DNA of 21,930 nt from contig JAQGAU010001028.1 of NCBI GenBank assembly GCA_034698045.1, positions 1 through 21,930 of the forward strand, written 5' to 3'. Below are positions 10,396 to 19,112 of this stretch, in pieces (the first letter of the stretch is position 1; every line of letters begins with the position of its first letter). The position numbers and the translations under genes are program-made. The notes beneath the pieces are model-generated. The model was given only the letters and a program-made list of their open reading frames with translations, did not search any database and was not told the DNA's origin. Source of the DNA: Paramacrobiotus richtersi. Lineage: Eukaryota; Tardigrada; Eutardigrada; Parachela; Macrobiotidae.

Positions 10396-10642
10396 TGCTT
10401 TGCAGTTGCACAAAATTACGGTAGGCAGACATCCATTTTTAAAATCCGCGATGCTGGTTCACCACCAGATTTATCCCCATGACAGTAGGTAAACAATTAC
10501 TATAAAGTTGCTAAGGAACAAAAATCGTCAACAACTGATCACTGCGTTTCCGAATGGAGTTTCGATTATGCGAGAAAGTATAGATAATCACAACATAAGG
10601 AAGCAACAACGTCAGTGTTTGTTAACAAGGAGTTTCTAATGT
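10396..10642. promoter_or_regulatory. Divergent promoter region CFAP61 / first Ly6 gene
   Basis: 247 bp separate the two start codons, which read away from each other. A short upstream ATG frame (six codons) precedes the CFAP61 start, and a three-codon ATG frame (10639) overlaps just before the Ly6 start. No convincing TATA box is seen on either side. Confidence 0.6.
10507..10519. promoter_or_regulatory. X-box-like (RFX) site
   Basis: GTTGCTAAGGAAC resembles the imperfect-palindrome X-box GTNRCC-N(1-3)-RGYAAC, with one mismatch in each half and a 1-nt spacer. It lies 112 bp upstream of the CFAP61 ATG, in the usual distance range for ciliary RFX targets. A single such match can occur by chance. 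Confidence 0.4.
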
Positions 10643-12433
10643 ATGAGTAAAGTATCCTTCTTTATCGTGTTGGCAATCTTATCGACGATATTTACCGGTA
10701 ATGAAACAGCTGCACTAACCGTTGCGGCTCTAAACGTGATCATGATTCCGCTATAACGTGTTTCGGTTATTGATTCCAGAAGTCCAGGCGCCAACGTGTT
10801 ATTCGTGCTCTAGTCGGACAGATATGCCTTGCGACATCGCCGTTGATAGCCTAGATCGGGGTATCATTCTGCTGTTGCTATAAATTTGATCCAGGCTATC
10901 CATAATTCCATTCACATCAGCCTCATACAGATATCAGTTTTCAGTGACTTCGCTGGTAACATGCAGTCAGCCATGCAGGATGGAGTATGTTCCCAATTCA
11001 CTCGGAAACGGTGAGTGGTGGGATTTTGATGACCGAAGAGGCGAAGAGTATACAGTTTCGCAAATGTTTGCAGAAATGCACGGAACCGTATTCTGAAATG
11101 CTCTTCCTTCTTTTTCTAGAGCTGTTAGCTTGTTTTCTATAGCATAGCATATTCCAGGAACTACATAAAAAATGACCTTTCATTTGTATGCGATGTATTA
11201 GGAACTACATACATGCTAGATGACGATGTTTGCTCCAAACATCACCGCACTTATTCTGCTTACAGATATGGTTCGATCCTGTGGTGGCCCACTTGAAATC
11301 CCGCCCGCCATGACGATTCCGTCCAGCCCGCTTACCTACTGCGAAAGGTTCGAAGGGCACAGCCACTCCTGCATGTGCCGAATGGACTTTTGCAACGGCC
11401 TGTCGTACGACCAACTTATTCACCTGACGAACACCATTTCAGCCACCCACGGCACGCAGGTACAGTCTGCAACTGACTACACGCTCTGTTTGCGTGAAAC
11501 AAGTAAATGGTGATTAGTTCTTCACAGCTGACGAGGTGAAGCGGATAATCAAACCACCCGTGTCCGAGATGGGGAATGCGCTGCGGGTGTTGATGTTTGG
11601 TGGACCGAGTACTCGATCATCAGCGATGGAAGGCGCGACGGACACTGGAACGGGAACCGTGGCGGTTCAGGACGACGCCGGGTCATCAGTGGGTAACTGC
11701 AGTCTACATACATAATCCTTAGCATGGCGCTGGTTTTTGTAACATCAATTAGCAAACATAGAGCACGATATTTTCCCCGGTGTTGCGGAAACTATAATTC
11801 GGTACTGCATGCAGCTGCGACTGAACTTCGTAAATTGTCGTAAACCAGCAAAGACTCTGGATGAAATCTGTAGAAGTTGTCGTAACCTGCTTTACCGAGA
11901 TCTGTGTCTAGAGATTGACGATCGCCTGGGTGGGATGCCGGCTGCAGGAGGAAGCCCCAAGCGTATGTTGTTCTTGTTTATAAACCAAAACTCCCGTAAC
12001 ATGCCGTATGGATACTTGTTCGTGGCACTACAGCGTAACGCTTTTAACAGCAAAGAAATCGACAACTACCAGCGAAACAACTCCCATACCAGAGCCAACA
12101 GGTAAAAGCACGAATTTCGGAAAAAAAGCGGTACTGCTTTTCAATCAAGCCGTGGCATCGTTCTAGAATCAAGCGGACTATCGGTGGGAATCATAGCTGC
12201 CATTGCCGGGGCGTCTTTGGTAGGGTTCTTAGGCAGTCGTTGTTCCACGTCCGATGTGATGATACGTTCGTTAGTTAATACAATCAGCTGCTGGAATCTA
12301 TGTGAACTGTTTTCATTGAAAGGTCATCATTATTGGTATTGCTTGTGGAGTGAGACAAATGTTGAGAGCACGCAGCAGAAATGATAACCGTGATGTGGAC
12401 ATGGGGTCAGCCTCCGGATTCTCGTCACAGTAG
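10643..12433 (+). CDS. Ly6/uPAR three-finger type I membrane protein (copy A)
   Basis: Exons: 10643-10697, 10780-10860, 10945-11010, 11266-11459, 11536-11692, 11912-11962, 12051-12101, 12167-12219, 12323-12433; 272 residues in a continuous frame. Residues 1-18 are a signal peptide (FFIVLAILSTIF). Residues about 25-125 form a three-finger domain with ten cysteines: CYSC, PCD, TCSQPC, RSC, YC, then CMCRMDFCNG, the C-terminal CxC...CN signature of Ly6/uPAR. A Ser/Thr/Pro/Gly-rich stalk (TTTSETTPIPEPT) leads to a helix (GIIAAIAGASL + VIIIGIACGV) and a short basic-acidic tail ending SSQ-stop. The membrane anchor is a helix, not an obvious GPI signal. The helix is split by a phase-0 intron. Exon 5 uses the acceptor ACGAG, because the stronger-looking TTCTTCACAG 8 nt earlier gives a stop. 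Ligand and function are unknown. Confidence 0.85.
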
Positions 12434-13785
12434 TAAAGAATGCTTTGCTTTTCAAGGCTGATGGGCTGGCTATGATTAACCGGAGAGGTGGACATGTATT
12501 GGGATCCAGTTCGTTCCTGGTGGACCCAAGTTGTTCTAGAATAACTGACGGTGTATAACTGTTTTCAAACATGGGAAATTTTGGGTTACTTTGTTTGTGA
12601 CGGCTCAGATGTTCACTTTCGCAGCATTCCAACTCCAGTAGTGACATGTCAGGTTTTGTTTAAAGCAGTTAGCAGTGATGCAATAACAAGAATATGACTC
12701 GAGAATCAGTCGTAAATGGATTGTCCTTTTATCTGTGCATTTAATGGTAATTTAACATGTTAAATTTAATTAAGTTAATGTTGATTGGTTAGAAGCTGTT
12801 GTTTCGGCTACGCCTCCCGCACCGGCGTTTTACCGGAGCCATATTTAAGAGGCACCGTGTACCTGTGCTCCGGCTCATTTGGTTTTCTCTGCGTTACCAA
12901 ACTTTGCTAACTTTTCCCCACCCGCCGCAACCCTGTTTGTCTCTTGTTTATTGGCAATGTTCCACTTGTTTGTCTGTAATGTACATTTCAATAAAGGACC
13001 TCGGGTGAGAAGGGGGTAGGCAGGAACGGCTGCGAGTTAAGTGCATGCTACTGCACAGTTGCTCGCACCTCCTGCGGTCCCCGTCCTTTCAGCCTCTACG
13101 CCTCATCAACCCACACAGCCCGCACTCGTTTCCGGCGTCCCTCAGAGAGACTAACAGATTATACCGTTGCAGCCGTCCATGCGACCGTTTTCGAAAACTG
13201 TACCACTAAATAGTACAGTTCTTCCTCTATGCATATCCGGCAACCACGTTATTGTTTACGGCTTCCGGTGATTTTAAAAATGGCAAAGGTAGTGCACTGA
13301 ACTTCAGATGCATAGGTTAAACGTTTCACGCCTGCCGGAATCATCCTGTTCCAGGATGCGCCTGTGTTTATTTGCCCTGTAATTAGTACAGTAAGTACTG
13401 TAACATCATGGTACCCGTTTAATGCATTACGTACCACATTCCATGCACGCTGAATACATGGTATTACCGACTCAGCGCAAACAACACGTCTCGTCGTGAC
13501 AACCTAATAATTTCTGTATGCTTCGATTTTGAGGGATAACTATTACATTAGCAAATTCGAACAGCATTTAACAGAATAATCGTCATAAGTCCTAGCCTCC
13601 GCTTTTAATCAAGCATGACAGAGGAGACTTGCGCGCTTTTCTTCGTTGTTTTTGGATCCTCTCAAAATATTTGACAGGCACTTGGAAATGAGTTACTTAC
13701 AGAATTTCACTTTGGATATCTTGAGAGTTTGGAAAGCACTCTGCTAACTGCTTCACACTGATGGTAAATGGTTCCCTGAGAATTT
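12434..13785 (+). other. Intergenic region between the two Ly6 genes
   Basis: It probably holds the 3' UTR of copy A and the promoter of copy B. A GC- and pyrimidine-richer patch at about 12790-13180 stands out from the flanks; it includes TATTTAAGAGG near 12843 and AATAAA at 12990. No protein-coding exon is supportable. Confidence 0.5.
12990..12995 (+). terminator. Candidate polyadenylation signal
   Basis: AATAAA, 557 bp beyond the stop of Ly6 copy A, followed by G/T-rich sequence (GGGTGAGAAGGGGG). It may end copy A or an unrelated short transcript from the GC-richer patch. Confidence 0.35.
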
Positions 13786-16499
13786 ATGGTTGACGAACGT
13801 GCATGTGGACGCTTGTGTTTGCTTCTGTTGCTAGTTAAAGGTAACACGCGAACCTTACCAGCCACTCATAAAAGATACATGCAACTGGAACACAATAAGT
13901 CTGTGATTTCGTTATTCTTGGGAACAGGAATACTATGCCCGACACAGCCCACAGGAGAGGCTACCACTTGTATGGGTTGCGAAGATTTAGTGGACAAACC
14001 CTGCGCGACAAGTCCAGGTAGAAACGCCATCAAAACATATATATATACTGAGCGAGACAATCGTTGCATCGGAAAGGTTATTTTATAGGTGCTGATCTGG
14101 AGATGAAAAAAAGCTGCTTTCAAGGATACTGCGAGATGGCGATTTTCATGTCGGAAAACGGGAAGAATTGTACGTGGGACGGGTAGAAGCTGCGCATTCG
14201 TATAATTAATACGCTGTTAGTGTGGGCCCAGAGTTCAGAAGTCGCGTATCTAGGAATAAGTGTTTTTAACCACACTAACGACACAGAAATCCATTTGTGC
14301 GCGCCGCATCCGGTTATTGTCGAACATTACCAAAACGTTCACGCACCTTTCCCTCTCGAATAACTCCGCTTTTTTTCAAACTTGAAACTTGCATTGTAAA
14401 AGAACTTATGTATAATTATGTGGTAATGATTCTCCCCATTTTTGCAGCCCGAAGTTTGTGTCATTGTGATATCTTAAATTGCAGAAACCTGCATGTGGGC
14501 TAACAAGTAAGAATGGTTCAGCACGTATAGGGCCTTTTAGAGTGACCTATCGATATCGATATTGCTGTACTCTCTGTAATAAAAAGTAAAAACAGCTGCA
14601 GTGGGGTGCGTGTTACCAATGCATTAGCGATGACGAGTGTCGTTGGGCAGGACTCAGAACTAAGTAAGTCCCTTATACCAATATCATCTAGTACATATGG
14701 ACAACATTTAGCAATTTGTTAATTATTACCAGGCATAAACGGTGAAAAGTTATGCATTTCGAAGTTATTAATGTGTTAGTTGGCTTAAAATAGCGGTCTA
14801 CGGGAATCGGATCAAGATCGTAATCTGGCTGATCCTTGCTTCGTATAGAGGCTATAAACTTACGTATACATGCTTTTTCCCGTTTGTACGTGGTAATGAT
14901 AAAAAATTGCTAAATGTTGCCCATATTTACTAGATCAAATTGGTTATAAGGGACTTATTTATTTCTGAGTCCTACCCGAAAATACAGTACTTACTTGTCA
15001 GTGCCTCAGCATTGTTTCGCGATAAGCGATGTGTCTTGCTTTTACAGCAATGTCTCGCGGATGCCCCACCGACCTTTATCACCGTGGCTTAGCTCGCCTG
15101 ACCACTAATCCTGGTCAGCCAAACATCATGGAATGCCAGTTTACAAATATGCCATACCAGTGCGAATGCACTTACAGCAGCTGCAATGGCCTAACCTACA
15201 AACAGTTTACGAAGCTCAAGTACGCCCATGATCGAGTATGCCGGTAAAGACGATTCTAACCACTGAATACTGAATGCAACATTTTCGGTAAATTAATTCG
15301 TACAATCTGTTGTGTCACGTAAAAAGGTCATTTTTTTATTACCTCACATGCCGGTTTTCACTTGCAAATTGAACAAGCTGACTTTTAACAGGAAGCTGCT
15401 AACGTTGTAGTATGGAGAATAGAAAAGAGCACCGTCGACGAATACCTTGCTGAGCCAGATATTCCCATGCCATTAGGAAGCCAAACGGTCCCATTCGCAG
15501 CCACTCCGCTTCCGTTGACTTTCGATCCACTGCAGAAAGAACTGAATGATAACGCGGGGGCCTCTGGTACGCAGATTTGAGGAATAGTTTACTATTTAAA
15601 AAGTATTAGAACTTAATAACTGATTAGCTTGCTGCTTCATAAACTCGTAGTCGTTGTAAATCTCTTTAATACAGAAAGTTTTATAATCAGTAAACTGACA
15701 GAAATATGTCTTTGATGGCACAAAATTATGTAACTTAGAAAGATCTGTTGTTCTTTCTTGTGGGTGCCGGAATAATATCATGGTACACGTGATTACAAAT
15801 CCGCTCTTTTCAGAACGTGGTGGAGATGCTCCCGCTGCAGCCGGCAAAAAAAGTATGGTCTAAATTCCTTTCCTTTCCACGGCTTACAAAATGACAGTAA
15901 CAAACATATGCCGATATGCGTGACGTATCCTCAAAAATAACATATAAAATAGTCAGATAGTGATTCAGTCCGATTTATAGAAGGCTCAGTGCTCCTATAC
16001 CCAGCTTAAAACGATCCACGATTACCTAGTGCACCTGATATTTTTGCTGTGTAGATCAAAATGGCACTGCCAATGCTACTCCGGAATCAGAAGGTAAAAA
16101 ACAATCAATAAACTCACAACATATATTCAACCTTTATTGCTGTTCGCTCTTTTCACTGCCGGATTTATGGGCCAAAAAACAAAACCCCGTGGGGAAAAAA
16201 TAAAAAAGGCCACATAAATTGTATAATTGTACCCATTATTCACCATCCAGTCATGTGTTTCCAGAGAGTGCAGGATTGTCAACAACGATGATAGCTGTGA
16301 TTATCGGAGTTTTACTGGTAAGGTGATCAATCTTTTTACAACCTTCGCTTTCGCTTTCTGAATCTATAACAAACTGCAGCTCATCTTGATCATCGTTGGT
16401 GTTGTGCTCTATCGCATCAATGCTAATAAGAAAAAGAAGAAAAAGCGGCCGGAGGACGAAGAAGACGAAGAGGGGGAAGGCGATGAGGAAGACGCTTGA
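13786..16499 (+). CDS. Ly6/uPAR three-finger type I membrane protein (copy B)
   Basis: Exons: 13786-13840, 13928-14017, 14089-14169, 15048-15235, 15392-15566, 15814-15852, 16055-16093, 16265-16317, 16380-16499; exactly 840 nt, 279 residues. It has a short signal peptide (GRLCLLLLLVKG). The three-finger domain has the same cysteine plan as copy A: CMGC, PC, SCFQGYC, RGC, EC, CECTYSSCNG, plus one extra cysteine just after the signal peptide (ILCPT). An Ala/Pro/Asn-rich stalk with an N-glycosylation sequon (NAT) and the conserved ES.GLS motif precede the helix (MIAVIIGVLL + LILIIVGVVL). The cytoplasmic tail is a block of five lysines followed by an acidic Glu/Asp run. Exon count and every intron phase match copy A, so this is a tandem duplicate. 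The exon 3 donor GTACGT was chosen because it alone keeps phase and gives the family's SRGC. Function is unknown. Confidence 0.88.
14645..14977. mobile_element. Foldback MITE with ~98-bp terminal inverted repeats
   Basis: 14645-14742 is a close reverse complement of 14879-14977. Shared blocks include AGGACTCAGAA, AAGTCCCTTATA, ATCTAGTA, CAACATTTAGCAATTT and ATTACCA. The centre (about 135 bp) is unique and has no open frame, so the element is non-autonomous. It lies wholly inside the 878-bp intron 3 of Ly6 copy B, explaining why that intron is far longer than its 255-bp counterpart in copy A. A target duplication is not obvious. Confidence 0.85.
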
Positions 16500-16823
16500 A
16501 GCGCTTGTTTCACTGGAATATTTTGTTTATTCAACTCGGCTGTGTAACATTACTGGTTTGTTTTGCAGCTTTGATTGGTACACAGAGTTCTCATTTACAT
16601 TTGCTTGAGATTTCGACTTTGTTGTTGTTTCTAGTTAGATCAAAAAATTATGCCTGTTGTAGCGGCTTTGTAGTGCTACTTCTTCTTTCTCTGCGCAGAA
16701 TATTAATCGTAACAATTGACAGAATTATCGGAACTCTCTTTTTGGGCATGCTCATCTCTTCAAAAATGTGGCCGATTCAGGCGGCCGGAAAAAGATCCAC
16801 TGCTATTTGTATGCTATAAATGA
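16500..16823. other. Convergent intergenic region Ly6 copy B / CFAP263
   Basis: 324 bp between two stop codons on opposite strands. Open frames here are short and hydrophobic, without support. Confidence 0.5.
16526..16531 (-). terminator. Candidate polyadenylation signal for CFAP263
   Basis: AATAAA on the minus strand (TTTATT on plus), about 290 bp beyond the CFAP263 stop. It is the only perfect hexamer I noticed in the gap on that strand. Confidence 0.35.
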
Positions 16824-18644
16824 TCACAAAACTTTGATCTTGACACGCGATCCTGATGTATTCTCAGACGCTGTTCCCGTTTTACTGCCAACAATTGCCG
16901 GTAACTCGTAGGGTTCGAGTTGGGCGATATGCACAGGTTGTTCCGATACTTGAAACTGATCACCAACCGACGGGCCTCGCGATTTCTTTGACCTCAGTCG
17001 TCCAGCCATCTAAAACACACAGAATACACCGATACAACTGGGTACAACTGAGTCACAACGTTTCAGCAGTACCTGGATAATCTGGACCTTTCGCAAGGCT
17101 TCTTTCTTCAGCTGTTCCAGTAACTCGATATCCTGTTCAATCTGAATGTAGACAGCGATAGATGGACACCGTGCATTGCGATTATTCGCTACATCATTCC
17201 ATCCGCGTAGTTTCTGCGCCATTTCGTCCGTTTCTCCCATATCTTTCTCGATTCGTTTCAGTATTTCAGCGCTTGATTTAAGTTTCTCTTGACCGTCTTG
17301 GATGTACTTATTCAGGTCAATCGCCTTTTGCTGGTACATGATACAGTGTTTTAAAGCTTTATCAATAGTAGAAAAAAGTTTAGTTATGAGTAAAACGGTT
17401 TACCGTTAGGTCTGCTAGAGCGAGCGACGTTTTATTGTTTTCTTTGTTAGTATTCTGGATATCAGATTTCAGTTTGTCCGATGTTTGGACTAGTAAACGA
17501 TTTTCAATCTCCACTTTCATAAAGTCGACCTAAAACAAAATCAGCCGAACTTATTCAAATTTCCGTAAGTGCCGCCAAATGTTACGTATAGTTTTTGAAC
17601 ACCCACCTGTGTAAGGTTTTCACCAAGTTCTTCCTGCTTGTGTAAAGTCGCTTTCAGAGTGCGAATGTGTGCTTTATTTGACTGATTCGCCAAACTCTGA
17701 GATCGGTACATCAGTTCCAAGCGTCGCGCAGTATCCTAAAAATACACGAAAGCGTAGTAGTTTTGTAGGATGAGAAAATCTGAATTTGGTTCACGTGTTT
17801 CTGACCTCCAGCCATTTAAGAAAGCGCTCAGCGCTGGCGCTTTTGCTGATAATCTTGTGCTCAAAGTCCTTGTTGTGGAACTCAACAAACTCCTTGAATT
17901 GGTCGCATTCTTTCATTTTGCACTAAAGGTCACAAATCTTTGTGTGATCCAATGGGAGCAGCGGTAACTGGAAACGCACTTCGTACTTATCAGCTTGTTC
18001 TTTGGCCTTTTTCTCGACAATCATCAGCTCTTGTCGGCGTTCATCCGCTTCATGCGATGCGATATCGGCTTTCTGCTCAGCTGTTAGCGTGAGCGGTTCT
18101 TGTGATCTAAAATATAATAAGCAGTCAAAACTGTTTTTCTTTGGCTTCGTTTACGATTCACTTATCTTTCTTTTATAATTTTTTTCTGTTTTTTTTCATA
18201 GCTTTCGGTTTTTCAGATAATGGTTCAAATTTGAAAATTATATCCATCTGTTTACACTGTTTGAATTTAAGTTTATTTTTTGCCGCGTTAACTATGCTCA
18301 TGTGGCAGTTCACTAACATTTCCAGAGGGTTCTCCATAAGCGACACATTTTCCCGTTCTTTGGACTTAAACCCTTTTCCCTGTGTAATCCTGTCAGTATA
18401 ACGCCGAAACAGCTCGGTTTCTTCCTTCAAGAAGGCTGTCTTTGCACTGTCAACAATAACAGCTTTTTCATTTTCCTGCATCCATCACCGAGTTTCATTC
18501 ATCCATGCGCAGAGTGTAGCCTTACCTTAATTTGTCCAAGAGCCCTCCAATATCGCTTTCCGTATAATATTTGATAGCTGCTGAGTCGGGGAGATGTTGG
18601 TCTTTTAAGGAATCCATCCGGACAAAAGATACTGCGCGATCCAT
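16824..18644 (-). CDS. CFAP263: Cilia- and flagella-associated protein 263 (CCDC113), coiled coil
   Basis: Axonemal and centriolar-satellite coiled-coil protein; in the family it pairs with CCDC96 near radial spoke 3 and the N-DRC. Exons: 18526-18644, 18258-18446, 17980-18106, 17806-17922, 17607-17735, 17404-17529, 17073 to about 17356, 16824-17009; about 425 residues. Diagnostic stretches are GGLLDKLSAKTAFLKEETELF across exons 1-2 (vertebrate form GLVEEL...LKTETEMF), PLTLTAEQK (GLTADQK), QVDFMKVEIEN across exons 5-6 (DVDFQQLKIEN), and ERI-type heptads after it. Exon 2 uses the acceptor TTGTTGACAG because it alone fits the phase and gives the family alignment. Exon 3 ends at GTGCGT. The exon 6/7 junction is unresolved: the donor ACG/GTAAAC is phase 0 while the only nearby acceptor AG (before 17356) needs phase 1. 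The last 61 codons are Ser/Lys/Pro-rich and do not resemble the vertebrate end. Confidence 0.85.
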
Positions 18645-18724
18645 TTTCGCGTTATCAGTTTTGAAGGGTTCGAAGAATCAGCCTTGTGTGGAACTGCGCT
18701 TTCTTGTACGTGTCTCATAACCAT

Positions 18725-18737
18725 GTTACCAAGCATG
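18725..18737. promoter_or_regulatory. Weak X-box-like site upstream of CFAP263
   Basis: GTTACCAAGCATG has a perfect left half (GTNRCC) and a degenerate right half (two mismatches to RGYAAC, 1-nt spacer). It lies about 80 bp upstream of the CFAP263 ATG. On its own it is weak evidence. Confidence 0.25.
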
Positions 18738-19005
18738 TCTCTGGTAGTCTGGTGTATAGTCAGTCTTGTAAAGTACTGCGACAAAAGTTTCTCAGCGACA
18801 TCAGTTTCACAAGCCACACGTAATGAGAACATAATAATACGGAAGTATTATTGCTGTGTTTTAAATATGCAGGAAGAAAAACACTTTCTGTCCGTATCAG
18901 CATACAAAAACTGCAGTGTCCTGGATTTACGAGTAGAAGTACATCCGGTCCCATCAACAAACGTGCTCAGAGGAAGCAAGTACCTCGCAGATTATGTAGG
19001 CGTAT

Positions 19006-19011
19006 TTTATT
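19006..19011 (-). terminator. Candidate polyadenylation signal for PGK
   Basis: AATAAA on the minus strand (TTTATT on plus), about 100 bp beyond the PGK stop codon: a normal distance for a short 3' UTR. Confidence 0.5.
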
Positions 19012-19112
19012 GTCCATGCAGCAGAAATCGAAGAAACAACAACAGCCCAAATTAAGTCAAATCAGATTCCGTACATCTTATTCAGCACTACATATTATCA
19101 TCTTCAAATTCC

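Larger units (their letters stand above)
18645..19112 (-). other. Gap between PGK and CFAP263 (PGK 3' UTR, CFAP263 promoter)
   Basis: 468 bp between two minus-strand genes. It holds the AATAAA for PGK and most of a 75-codon minus-strand open frame (18605-18832) that overlaps the CFAP263 start in another frame. The plus-strand frames here are taken as chance. Confidence 0.5.

Noticed and set aside
11341-11364. tRNA B-box-like GGTTCGAAG, also near 16912 and 18663
   Set aside because: They lie in coding exons or just upstream of one, and no A box or cloverleaf can be drawn around them.
18684-19055. 123-codon plus-strand frame between PGK and CFAP263
   Set aside because: Cysteine-rich but without a domain, it crosses the start of one minus-strand gene and the 3' UTR of another; judged chance.
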